Source: Deferribacteres bacterium
GTDB taxonomy: Bacteria > Zhuqueibacterota > Zhuqueibacteria > Zhuqueibacterales > Geothermadaptataceae
Assembly (NCBI GenBank): GCA_020633675.1
Contig: JACKDE010000002.1
Location: forward strand, 806,001 to 870,000
Direction: 5' to 3'
Length of the DNA stretch: 64,000 nucleotides
A program made the translations under genes and the position numbers. The notes beneath the pieces were generated by a model. The model searched no databases, had not been told where the DNA came from, and worked only from the letters and a program-made list of their open reading frames with translations. The first letter of the stretch is position 1. Each line of letters starts with the position of its first letter. Shown piece by piece: positions 8,357 to 15,985 of this stretch.

Positions 8357-8426
8357 TTTTAACGCCTGAGTTCACCTGCATTTTGGAGCGCAGCGGAAAA
8401 ATGTCAGGTGCAACGATTTGTTATAC
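8357..8426 (-). other. attC-like recombination site of cassette B
   Basis: Read on the minus strand the site begins GTATAAC and ends GGC-GTTAAAA, the outer core boxes of an integron attC. Between them GTT-g-CACCTG-a-CATTTT pairs with AAAATG-CAGGTG-AAC, leaving two unpaired bases (g, a) on the left arm only: the extrahelical bases by which IntI recognises the folded bottom strand. The loop contains CGCTGCGCTC, as in the site at 11190. The GTATAAC box is complementary to GTTATAC, the start of its own cassette at 11196, which is the rule for cassettes that once circularised. It lies 43 bp after the stop of the restriction-modification gene. Confidence 0.8.
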
Positions 8427-11195
8427 ATTTTTCAATATACTTCTCTACAACATGGCGATGTGCATGGCTTTAAGCGTTGGCATTTTCAGTCAGTTCGTTT
8501 AATTCCTTTTTCTTTCTCTCCACATACAAAGCCACGTTCTTTATTACCAATTTGTGAATGGCAGAAATTACAGTCTCCATAGTTTCATAGTCAGGTTTTC
8601 CATTTTTTACTGGTAGCGAAATATTTAATGCGTCAGCGTCCTTTGCATAAAAGTTTCTACCGTAGTTAAACTGTCCGTTGTATGATGATTTGTGAATTGC
8701 AGCAGTCACAAAGACGGAAGCGTTTTTTGGAAGTTTGTCGGTATGAACAACCGCAATATGGTCGTCTCCGCCATATTTAAAGTTTCTGTATTTGGCTGAA
8801 CCAAACATATCAATAGTTGTAGTGTTAGCAGGAAAAACTTCTACTTTATTTCCAATGTATGCAGAGAATCCTTCATCTGTTTCACCCGCTGTAATAAAAG
8901 GCAAATCACCTTGTAATCTATCAGCACTCTTCAAGCGTTTACCACGTGTTGATTTTCCATAAAGTCTTTCAATGTTGAATATATTCCATTTGAGATTTTC
9001 AAAATTTTCTAACGCTTGCGTTTCTTCCTTGGTTAATTCGTAATCAGTCAAATTGCTGGATAATAAGGCTGATTCTGTGTTCACGGCTTTATCTGTGTTT
9101 AACAGGGTTCCCAATATTTGATTTTTAAGCAGAGAACTCAATTCCCAAGAAATGTAATTACTTATTGTTCTTCTAAAATCTTCTAAACTTGGTTTAAGGT
9201 CAACTGGAGCCGACTGATTCCAATCGGCTCCATTATTCGGGTCAATATGATATTCGTAATATTCCCTTTCAGAAAAAATTTTGAGTTTACTTTTCCCAAA
9301 ACGAACTAAGTCGATTACTTCTTGATATCGTTCTTTGGCTTGGTCTGTATCTTTTAAGTTGTTACTTGCTTTTTTTCGGTTGGCTCTAGTATATCCATCA
9401 TTTGTAAAGTCAATGAATTTGACTATATCATCTTTATGATGCTTTTCATTTACCTTGAAAACATAAATGTTTGTATTCACGCTTGATTTGCCAATGAAAA
9501 TATCAACTGGCATTTTGATACTAGCCAAAAGCGTGTGTTTAGATAAAATCCGTTTATTGTAATCAACGGCTTTTCCTGAACCTGATGAATTTTGAATAAT
9601 GATTGCAGCATAACCTTTATTCATCATATTCAATGCCTTTTCGACAAAATTCATCCCGTTTCCAGAAGCAGAATATGGTGGATTTAAGATAAAAGCATCA
9701 GCAGGGAATTTGGTGTCAAGTTTTCCAAAACAATATTTCCCGTCAAAGTCTTTAATTGAGTCGGTGTTCAAAATGTTAGAACTACCGTCACCCATTAAAA
9801 TCATATTGAGAATTGCTAACATATAAACACTAGAAAGCAACTCTAAACCAAGTAATTGTTCGGCTTTGATTTGGGCTTCTTTTTTTGCGAGTTCATCTGG
9901 CGACTTAATACTATTTTTTGCATCAATTAGCATTTCGTTCATTGCAGCAACTAATAAACCTGCTGAACCTGTTGCAAAATCCCATACATACGAATCTTTG
10001 TTTACCCTAGCCAATTTGACTAAGAGAGAAGCAACATAAGCGGGTGTAAGTACAACGTCATTTAACTTGTCTTGAGAAAAGCCCAACCAACCGTACATTT
10101 CATTGAATAGTTTACCTGTAAAGTCAGTTGTTAAACCAATTTTGTAGTAGATACCTAAATCATCAACAATCTTGGTAAAGACTCTTTTTAGTTGGCTTTC
10201 TCCTTCTTGAACTCTGTTTATATTTTCCGTTAAAAGTGTGTTGGAGAGAGTTCTTACAATGAGTTGCCTTTTTTCTTCTGGAAGTTCTTTATGACTTAAA
10301 AATGATTCTATCTTCTTAATCATTAAATCGCCATCTCTATATCCTTTTTCTGTTGATGATTTTAAGTCTGCTTTTTCAAGCGGTGCAACTTTGCCTGAAA
10401 TTCCAAGTGTAGCGATAATTGATGCAGCCACCAAGTAAACACGGTCATTTTCTCCTAAGCCTTTTTCATTTTGGTAAATGTCATTGTTAAGTTTTACAAG
10501 GCTTTGGTCAATTTCTCTTTCTCGTTGCTCTTTTAGCTTGTCAAGTTCTTCCTGTGAAAGTTGAAGCGTTTTTACTGTCTCAATAAATGCGTCAAAATTC
10601 TTAGGTGCTAAAAATGAAAAGTCGGTGTAGTCACCAATTCTCTGGCCTGCTCCCAAATTGCTTTTTGAAACATAGTAAACGCCTATTTCATGATGAATTT
10701 TACCTGCTTCATCTTTGTATCCTGTCATTCCGATAGCGATAATGTCGGTGTAGCTTGTATGATGAAGCAAGGCGTTGGCGTAATGAACCGCCCCGTTTAC
10801 TGCAAACGAGTTTATGTTTTTGAAGTAAGGTTCATTTTTAGAAGTTCTATTTTCAACTTGTCCGTCTTTATCAAGTTTTACGAGTTTGTCTTTGTAGCCT
10901 TTGTACTCAATAAGTACAGGATAGAAGTCTAAATCTTTGTCTTGAAGTAATATTTTGGAATCTGGTCTATTTGCTCCGGCTCCGCCATTTTTGGTGTAGT
11001 AGTCAGAAAGGGCTTTGTCAATTTCTGCATTGACTGACTCCTGCTCTAATTTGTAAGGTAGTTTATATTTTTTTAGCCATCCGTTTGCTAAGTCTGCAAT
11101 ATTTGGTTCTATTGATTGTGCCATTGTTCATTTCCTTCAATTAGCAAACTTTTGTATGATCTCATTTTTATATCTCTTCCTCTCTTAATGTATAA
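8363..11195 (-). mobile_element. integron cassette B (type IIG-like restriction-modification gene plus attC)
   Basis: Boundaries are the predicted G^TT cut points in the core boxes at 11196/11195 and 8363. At ~2.8 kb it is long for a cassette but holds one gene in the expected orientation, with 71 bp before the ATG and its attC after the stop. The stretch is visibly AT-rich compared with genes on either side, indicating foreign origin. Confidence 0.72.
8470..11124 (-). CDS. type IIG-like restriction-modification enzyme (nuclease, N6-adenine methylase and specificity domains in one chain)
   Basis: 884 residues. The N-terminal ~150 contain a probable PD-(D/E)xK nuclease site (D66, E73-Y-K75). 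A helical region leads to an N6-adenine methylase core with the SAM motif D-F-A-T-G-S-A-G (~380) and catalytic N-P-P-Y (~480). The last ~200 residues are an HsdS-like target-recognition half (L-Y-G-K-S-T-R-G-K-R-L, I-T-A-G-E-T-D-E-G-F-S-A-Y-I-G, F-G-S-A-K-Y-R-N-F). This is the single-chain R-M-S architecture of BcgI/type IIG enzymes: it should methylate adenine in its own site and cut unmodified DNA. No separate HsdR or HsdS is nearby. Codon use is AT-rich and unlike the neighbours. GAAGGAAATGAACA precedes the ATG. Recognition site unknown. Confidence 0.85.
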   Translation of the reverse strand: MAQSIEPNIADLANGWLKKYKLPYKLEQESVNAEIDKALSDYYTKNGGAGANRPDSKILLQDKDLDFYPVLIEYKGYKDKLVKLDKDGQVENRTSKNEPYFKNINSFAVNGAVHYANALLHHTSYTDIIAIGMTGYKDEAGKIHHEIGVYYVSKSNLGAGQRIGDYTDFSFLAPKNFDAFIETVKTLQLSQEELDKLKEQREREIDQSLVKLNNDIYQNEKGLGENDRVYLVAASIIATLGISGKVAPLEKADLKSSTEKGYRDGDLMIKKIESFLSHKELPEEKRQLIVRTLSNTLLTENINRVQEGESQLKRVFTKIVDDLGIYYKIGLTTDFTGKLFNEMYGWLGFSQDKLNDVVLTPAYVASLLVKLARVNKDSYVWDFATGSAGLLVAAMNEMLIDAKNSIKSPDELAKKEAQIKAEQLLGLELLSSVYMLAILNMILMGDGSSNILNTDSIKDFDGKYCFGKLDTKFPADAFILNPPYSASGNGMNFVEKALNMMNKGYAAIIIQNSSGSGKAVDYNKRILSKHTLLASIKMPVDIFIGKSSVNTNIYVFKVNEKHHKDDIVKFIDFTNDGYTRANRKKASNNLKDTDQAKERYQEVIDLVRFGKSKLKIFSEREYYEYHIDPNNGADWNQSAPVDLKPSLEDFRRTISNYISWELSSLLKNQILGTLLNTDKAVNTESALLSSNLTDYELTKEETQALENFENLKWNIFNIERLYGKSTRGKRLKSADRLQGDLPFITAGETDEGFSAYIGNKVEVFPANTTTIDMFGSAKYRNFKYGGDDHIAVVHTDKLPKNASVFVTAAIHKSSYNGQFNYGRNFYAKDADALNISLPVKNGKPDYETMETVISAIHKLVIKNVALYVERKKKELNELTENANA

Positions 11196-11270
11196 CGCCA
11201 GCCGTAACCGGCGCATTTGTAGTGAGCGCAGCGAGCGTAAAATGCGTCCGAGTTGACGGCCTTGTTAGCC
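11190..11270 (-). other. attC-like recombination site of cassette A
   Basis: Read on the minus strand: GGCTAAC box, then GCCGT-c-AAC-t-CGG-a-CGCATTT pairing with AAATGCG-CCG-GTT-ACGGC, then GGC-GTTATAC. Three unpaired bases (c, t, a) lie on one arm only, as in genuine attC sites, and the loop holds CGCTCGCTGCGCTC. The first box starts two bases after the stop codon of the HEPN-motif gene, the usual spacing for a cassette. GGCTAAC is complementary to GTTAGCC at the start of the same cassette (12574-12568). An 81-bp site. Confidence 0.88.
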
Positions 11271-12573
11271 ATTTATTGAACCGTTGACTCTTTCAAGATG
11301 ACCATTTCTGAGATGAATCTCATCAGAGGAACCTCTTTAACCAAAGATCGATCATCCTTAAATGGAGTGTATTTGCTTTTCTCTCCATCTTTGCTGTGGA
11401 CTAGTGCATTTCTCGTGGAGTAAATGCGCTTGGTTAGTGATTTATACACCTGTTCGATATCCGTGCTGTCGAAATCTACTTCGACACCGGCGGAGAAATC
11501 GACTTTATTGACACGATAGAATTCAATAAGAGTATCGTCGTAAGCTTCCAATTTCTGTTTGAGCTCGTTCAAATCAACAAACTTCACAATACAGAGGCGA
11601 AGCGCCTCGACTTCACTAAAAGTTATTGTTTCACTGCGGATTTGTAGTGCGCGCTTTATCGAATTGATTAATTGCCCAATATCCTTCTTTCGCTTATAAG
11701 AAAAACCGGGATCGGTGATAGACGACCGAACTGATTCGATTAGATCATCGTTAAACACCGATTCAAAGAAATGCTCCAGCACGTGATAGTAGGATAAATA
11801 TTCAATTACAGGATTATCAGTAGAAACTGCTAGAAGGTAATGTTGAACTAGATCTTCAGTATACGATCTTCTCGGAGGGTCCAATTCTTCAGTGCGAGAG
11901 CGCCGCATTCGATTGATGCGACCTCTGCGTGCAATCTCTTCAAGAAGCCTTTGTGGGACCAACGCAACATCAAGGTTATAGCCCACATGGAAAAGAAAAG
12001 AATGCGTAAGCTTTGAAAACTGTGTTGGTGATGTCCGCTTATCGCTGTAAATCTTGAGCGTCATCAACCTAAACGTCGTTAGCCTGATGTAATCGAAGGG
12101 CGAAAGCCCACCTTCTTCTTGTAATGCTCGATCTAAACGAGGGCCGTGGAAAAAGCCCATTCGGAAATCTCTTGGCGACAATTTGCGCTTCATTTCATTT
12201 AGCAACCAGACAAGGTAACTGTCTGAGGCTGCTGATAAGACGTAATTCAGCCCGGCTTCCTCATTTTCAACTTCGATTTTATCATCACGAAGTCGGCGAA
12301 CTGGAATAGAGGATTCTTCCCTTACGATGATTTCATATTGGTTTTCACCGAATAAGGCAGTTTCTTCATGTATCCCAAATGCAGTCAGGTTTCTTTCAAT
12401 TTCCTCAAGGGCGTTTTTTTCTAGCACGAGATTAATGCCGTCTCTTATGTCCACCTCGAAAATATATCTCTCATCTTCTTCTGTGGGAGTTGCACGGCAA
12501 TACTCGGTAAGCAACGTGATTATTTCTTCTCTGCTTGGAACTTCTTCCATATTCGTTCTCTTTTTGTGGCTAA
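11196..12573 (-). mobile_element. integron cassette A (HEPN-motif protein gene plus attC)
   Basis: About 1.38 kb between the G^TT points at 12574/12573 (GTTAGCC) and 11196. The gene starts 23 bp into the cassette and ends two bases before the attC. No attI site or intI gene is adjacent: the 760 bp upstream hold palindromes and a MITE-like element only, so the array would be classed as a cluster of attC sites lacking an integrase. Confidence 0.75.
11273..12550 (-). CDS. hypothetical protein with C-terminal HEPN-type R-x4-H motif
   Basis: 425 residues with no family I can name. The N-terminal half is acidic, mixed alpha/beta. The middle has N-P-V-I-E-Y-L-S-Y-Y-H-V-L-E-H-F-F-E (~250), an arrangement seen in large HEPN proteins. 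The C-terminal helical region has R-N-A-L-V-H (R380, H385), the R-x4-6-H catalytic pair of HEPN ribonucleases, preceded by a serine-threonine rich turn. If active it would cut RNA, as toxins and abortive-infection proteins do. It is the gene of integron cassette A and lies next to a restriction-modification cassette, which favours a phage-defence role (inference). The start ATG is 23 bp inside the cassette with only a weak AGAGA upstream, common for cassette genes. Confidence 0.6.
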   Translation of the reverse strand: MEEVPSREEIITLLTEYCRATPTEEDERYIFEVDIRDGINLVLEKNALEEIERNLTAFGIHEETALFGENQYEIIVREESSIPVRRLRDDKIEVENEEAGLNYVLSAASDSYLVWLLNEMKRKLSPRDFRMGFFHGPRLDRALQEEGGLSPFDYIRLTTFRLMTLKIYSDKRTSPTQFSKLTHSFLFHVGYNLDVALVPQRLLEEIARRGRINRMRRSRTEELDPPRRSYTEDLVQHYLLAVSTDNPVIEYLSYYHVLEHFFESVFNDDLIESVRSSITDPGFSYKRKKDIGQLINSIKRALQIRSETITFSEVEALRLCIVKFVDLNELKQKLEAYDDTLIEFYRVNKVDFSAGVEVDFDSTDIEQVYKSLTKRIYSTRNALVHSKDGEKSKYTPFKDDRSLVKEVPLMRFISEMVILKESTVQ

Positions 12574-12580
12574 CTATGAA

Positions 12581-12595
12581 TATACAGTCTGTATA
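12581..12595. promoter_or_regulatory. perfect 15-bp palindrome, possible operator
   Basis: TATACAG-T-CTGTATA is perfectly symmetric and lies 7 bp outside the predicted start of cassette A, 31 bp before its gene. A near copy is at 12715-12733. Spacing and symmetry suit a dimeric repressor. The CTGTATA half resembles a LexA half-site but the arrangement is inverted compared with the Escherichia coli box. Confidence 0.4.
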
Positions 12596-12714
12596 AATCT
12601 ATTCGCACAGACAGCTTGCTTCTGTATAAGACAATACGCAACTTGCTGGTATGCTCTGTTTAAAGCATTTTTTTTCAATAGGTTGTGCCCAGATTTTTGT
12701 GTTGGAAATGCCGG

Positions 12715-12733
12715 TTTATACAGACTGCATAAA
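12715..12733. promoter_or_regulatory. second palindrome related to 12581-12595
   Basis: TTTATACAG-A-CTGCATAAA is symmetric except for one position and shares the TATACAG-N-CTG core with the palindrome 134 bp away. It may be a second operator for the same regulator, or the two could be ends of a small inserted piece. Confidence 0.35.
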
Positions 12734-12799
12734 CCAGATTAAACATATTGACTGAGTTACGAATAGCTTGCCCGAAATTGTTCATCAGATTTGAATATA

Positions 12800-13008
12800 G
12801 CCCGTTGTGCAAATGAAATAAGCCGTTGATGAGCACAAAATGGCCCAAATTGTCATGCCGGAGGCATCTGTTTTGACGTTTCCGCGGAATATAGCGAAGT
12901 TTCCTCACGATGCCGAATGGATTCATCCTGAATGACAAAGGTACTATTGTTACATAAAAACAATGGTTTATCTAAAATGGCTATCGCAAAAACAATTCGC
13001 ACAACGCG
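12800..13008 (+). mobile_element. copy 2 of the 209-bp MITE-like element
   Basis: Ends CCCGTTGTGC on the left and GCACAACGCG on the right form a terminal inverted repeat of ~14 bp with few mismatches. The 10 bases TTTGAATATA occur exactly on both sides (12790-12799 and 13009-13018), a clean target-site duplication. The body is nearly identical to copies at 6807 and 34449. No open frame of note, so a non-autonomous element. It lies immediately upstream of the cassette array. Confidence 0.82.
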
Positions 13009-13339
13009 TTTGAATATATCATTATTTTTCATTGTATAGCCAGAATTCCCACCGCATTTTGCTCCCATTTGCGAATCTGAGGTAAAAGTGAATAATCCCC
13101 ATGTCATGAATATGCGCAAAATAGTAAACCTTCGTGCTTAAATCAAACAGCATCAGTCCGAGCACAGTCTGCTCATTTCCCCAGGCATAAATAAAAATGG
13201 CATTGCGGTCTCGCCAAATCACAAAGATGTTCTCTCAATTGCCTCGAGACGCAGAGCACCCTTGCATGGCGCGTCCCCAACTGCTAAATCGTTGAAAATA
13301 GGTTCTGCAAAAAGGCAAAAAACGCACATTAAATTTCTA
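13009..13339. other. gap between MITE copy 2 and the acetyltransferase gene
   Basis: A short minus-strand frame of 66 codons (13022-13222, GTG start) gives a tryptophan- and phenylalanine-rich peptide that could be the relic of a gene end, but I recognise nothing in it and do not call it. No tRNA or hairpin seen. Confidence 0.3.
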
Positions 13340-14170
13340 CTACATCCGCTGCCACTTAATTCTCGTATAGGCGATGCGGAAGCCGTGGCGTTCGGCGTTG
13401 CGTTGCGAGGCGCTGCCGGGTTGGGCGCACATCATTGCAATATCACAACCTTGCCCGGCGGCATAGCGCAGGCGCGCGTCGAGCAGGGCCAGTTGCGCAC
13501 CCTGTTTGCGCGCTTCCGGAATGGTGCAAGCCCCGGCCAGCAGCGCCACGCCTTCGGAAAGGCTCAACGCACCGGTGGCAACCGGCTGACCGTCGAGCTC
13601 GGCCAGGAAAGAGACGCCATCTTCACGCCATGTGCTGATTTGCGCCAGACCGGACAAAAAATCGCTGAACTCGGGGTATTCGCTCCAGCCCTTCACGGTG
13701 ACCTGCGCCCACAACTCGCCTTCGTCCTCTTTGATCGGATGGACTTCGATGCGGCTTTTGACGGACTGTACGGCGGGCAGATTGCGTCCGATTTTTCGAA
13801 ACATCACACTGGTAAACTCGATGGGACGATAAGCCCGCTCATTGAGCAGTTTGAGTAAAGACGCTTCTGCCAACGGACTGACTTCGTGAAAGACCGGCGC
13901 TCCCCGCTGCTGAAAAAAATCTTCGATGTCTTCGAACTCGGAAGCTGAAACCGGTTCAAACAGGCCGAGTCCAAAGGTTTGCGTCAGCGGCGAATCAACA
14001 CCATCGAACATGGCATAGGCGCCGGCAACTTCGCGCCACTGCGCACCGCTTTGGGGGGCAAGCCGGGCCCTGGCCTCGACAAATTTGGCATTGCTGTGCG
14101 CTTCCGCCCGCTCGAGCCGCCGGGACAAAGCCAGATCGGAGAAGAGATGATGCTTTTGATGTGGTTGCAT
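13340..14170 (-). CDS. GNAT-family N-acetyltransferase
   Basis: 276 residues. The C-terminal ~130 form the GNAT fold: strand V-S-F-L-A-E-L-D-G-Q-P-V-A-T-G-A-L, then the acetyl-CoA loop region A-R-K-Q-G-A-Q-L-A-L-L (in place of the usual R/Q-x-x-G-x-G/A) at ~215-225, then the terminal A-E-R-H-G-F-R-I-A-Y-T. The N-terminal ~130 residues resemble the extra half seen in two-domain GNAT proteins. Transfers an acetyl group from acetyl-CoA to an amine; substrate unknown. It may share an operon with nothing; the next gene on this strand upstream is the carbonic anhydrase with its own terminator between. Confidence 0.8.
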   Translation of the reverse strand: MQPHQKHHLFSDLALSRRLERAEAHSNAKFVEARARLAPQSGAQWREVAGAYAMFDGVDSPLTQTFGLGLFEPVSASEFEDIEDFFQQRGAPVFHEVSPLAEASLLKLLNERAYRPIEFTSVMFRKIGRNLPAVQSVKSRIEVHPIKEDEGELWAQVTVKGWSEYPEFSDFLSGLAQISTWREDGVSFLAELDGQPVATGALSLSEGVALLAGACTIPEARKQGAQLALLDARLRYAAGQGCDIAMMCAQPGSASQRNAERHGFRIAYTRIKWQRM

Positions 14171-14527
14171 TTTTGCTCATTTCAATGAAGGTACAGGAGT
14201 GCTGGTCAGATCGACTTCGGCAAAATTCATTTGGGCGAAGGATCTTTTTGTGTCGTGTGGCGTCAATCCCGCCAGTGGGCGCTGTCTAAATTGGCGTATA
14301 AAATCTGTGAAGTCAAGCAATTTGCGGCGAAGCAGAACCACTTGAGATCGCTGGAAGGCCGCTGGGCTGTTTTTGGGCGGCAAAGTGGGAGCTACGGATA
14401 TAAAAAAAGCGGGGACGCATCTTGTGACGTCCCCGCTTGAATTGGAAGATCAAATCAGAATTTAACAACCGGTGATGCCGGCAAGCATGCTGATCTGCAC
14501 GCTTCGGAAGGCAATCGGATAGGCTGC
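14171..14527. other. gap between acetyltransferase and carbonic anhydrase
   Basis: Holds the carbonic anhydrase terminator (14401-14438). Small frames on both strands here have no recognisable product and are not called. Confidence 0.4.
14401..14438 (-). terminator. intrinsic terminator of the carbonic anhydrase gene
   Basis: AAGCGGGGACG (14407-14417) pairs perfectly with CGTCCCCGCTT (14428-14438) around a 10-base loop. On the minus strand the stem runs into seven or more T (14402-14408). It lies 90 bp past the gene's stop. Confidence 0.85.
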
Positions 14528-15256
14528 TTATTTGTCCTGGCCCAGCATGTGGACTTTGCCATCCTTCAGGCTGTAGTAGGCGCCGACCACGCTGATTTTG
14601 CCGTCATCTTCCATTTGCTTGACAATCCGGCTGCGCGAGCGGATGTCGTCGACTGTCACGTGCACATTGGCTTTGACAACGCTGGCAAGATACGCTTTAT
14701 TCTTCGAGTCCCGTTCGCCCGCGGTTTGTTGAATGGCTGGCTCAAACTGGTTGAGCAGGTGCGTGACATTTTCGCTGCCGACATCGAGCTTGTCGACAGC
14801 GGATTTCACCGCACCGCAGGCTTCGTGGCCCAAAACCATGACCAGTTTCGAGCCTGCCACGCCAACCGCATACTCGATGCTGCCGAGCACATCTTCATTC
14901 TCGGCATTGCCGGCAACTCTGGCGACAAAAACGTCACCTACACCCTGATCGAAAACCATCTCCACCGGCACGCGCGAATCGATGCAGGACAGAATGACCG
15001 CTTTGGGATTCTGGCCGGTGGTGGTTGCCTTTACTTGTGCAGGCAGGTCTCGCCGGATTAATTCATTTTTGAGATAACGTTCATTGCCAGCGATCAAATC
15101 AGCAAGTACAGCGTCCGGTGTCATCGATTGTTGCAGCTCCTTGGTCATCACCTCGCGAACAAGTTTTTTGTCGCCATTTTCACCAGTAGTTTTGCTGTAA
15201 CCGACAGCGAAAATCATGGAAAAGACCAGCACTAAAGTAATTTTCAGTCTACGCAT
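14528..15256 (-). CDS. secreted beta-class carbonic anhydrase
   Basis: 242 residues. A basic start and hydrophobic segment (M-R-R-L-K-I-T-L-V-L-V-F-S-M-I-F-A-V) form a signal peptide, so the enzyme acts in the periplasm. Zinc ligands and active site are present: C91-I-D93-S-R95 and H144-E-A-C147. The R-V-A-G-N-A and G-S-I-E-Y-A-V-G-V motifs are typical of beta-carbonic anhydrases. It hydrates CO2 to bicarbonate; a periplasmic form helps take up or release CO2 or buffers the envelope. AAAGGG lies before the ATG. Single-gene unit: terminators occur both upstream (15299-15347) and downstream. Confidence 0.93.
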   Translation of the reverse strand: MRRLKITLVLVFSMIFAVGYSKTTGENGDKKLVREVMTKELQQSMTPDAVLADLIAGNERYLKNELIRRDLPAQVKATTTGQNPKAVILSCIDSRVPVEMVFDQGVGDVFVARVAGNAENEDVLGSIEYAVGVAGSKLVMVLGHEACGAVKSAVDKLDVGSENVTHLLNQFEPAIQQTAGERDSKNKAYLASVVKANVHVTVDDIRSRSRIVKQMEDDGKISVVGAYYSLKDGKVHMLGQDK

Positions 15257-15298
15257 TGTTCAGCCCTTTCTAATAGGTTGACCATCTGTTATTTTCGT

Positions 15299-15347
15299 AA
15301 AAAAAACCTGATTCGAGGCCCCTTCCGAAGAAGGAATCTCGATCAGG
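15299..15347 (-). terminator. hairpin terminator facing the carbonic anhydrase promoter
   Basis: CCTGAT-CGAG (15307 on) pairs with CTCG-ATCAGG (ending 15347), with an inner CCTTC-CGAA-GAAGG stem. On the minus strand it is followed by eight T (15299-15306). It would stop transcription coming from the PQQ-propeller gene or from the palindrome region before the carbonic anhydrase start. Confidence 0.65.
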
Positions 15348-15639
15348 CTTAGCAAACATAGGATCATTCTAAACAGTTTTCAAGGGCAAATCGTACGTTA
15401 TTGTGTCGAAATAATGGATTCTATATCGTTAGATGCGCATGTACATTCAAAATCGCAACACGAAATAATGTGATTGGTTACATTGGGCCATCATAAGCGG
15501 ATTGTCTTTCGCTCGCATTTTTTCTCAGCGCATTTCGGTTTCCTTTGATGGCGGCTTGGCGTGTTGTCAGTTATAGTCAGCTTCAAATGCGCAGTCAGCC
15601 ACATCTTCTTTTTTGTGCGCAAAAAGAAGCAAAAAATGC

Positions 15640-15771
15640 TTCGGCCTTAGAAATTTGGCTACATTTTCAGCATCGCTTCCTGACGCATTTAAACTCGCTG
15701 CGCTCAAACGGCAAATGCATCTTTTCGGAAGCGCTATCGAAAATGCTTCACGCCAAATTTCTAAGGCCGAA
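15640..15771. repeat. 132-bp quasi-palindrome
   Basis: A 20-bp arm at 15640-15659 (TTCGGCCTTAGAAATTTGGC) is exactly complementary to 15752-15771. The interior also folds: ATTTTC/GAAAAT, CGCTTCC/GGAAGCG, GCATTT/AAATGC, closing on a loop with CTCGCTGCGCTC. Read as RNA or single-stranded DNA it would form one long interrupted hairpin. Nothing marks it as coding. Confidence 0.65.
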
Positions 15772-15985
15772 TAGAGAAAACAAGGAAAATGTTGTCTAGG
15801 AGATAGTGTGATTCTACCCACACCAATCGACGGAGAACCTCATGATGAACTGTAAAATCAATATCTATCAGCAAGCTATGGTTGTCATGATGAGCGAATT
15901 CGAAACCTGACTGCTGCGCCTGAGACCCCGTATCTGAACGGATCTGCCATCGCAAACGCCGCACAGGCTACGTTGCAGATAGTGC

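Larger units (their letters stand above)
12551..12799. other. upstream region of cassette A
   Basis: Contains the cassette start box GTTAGCC (12574-12568, minus strand) and two related palindromes listed separately. I see no attI-type direct repeats, no integrase remnant and no convincing gene. Confidence 0.4.
15257..15985. other. 729-bp gap holding a terminator and a large palindrome
   Basis: No convincing gene on either strand. Contains the hairpin at 15299-15347, a smaller hairpin (CTTCTTTTT/AAAAAGAAG) at about 15606-15629, and the 132-bp palindrome 15640-15771. An 85-codon frame across the palindrome is an effect of its symmetry. Confidence 0.4.

Noticed and set aside
13022..13222. 66-codon minus-strand frame
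   Set aside because: No recognisable product, GTG start without a ribosome site; could be a gene relic but cannot be supported.
14231..14440. 69-codon plus-strand frame
   Set aside because: Runs through the carbonic anhydrase terminator hairpin; not a gene.
15640..15771. The 132-bp palindrome as a third attC site
   Set aside because: Loop sequence resembles the two attC sites, but there are no RYYYAAC/GTTRRRY boxes at its ends and its outer arms are perfectly paired without extrahelical bases.
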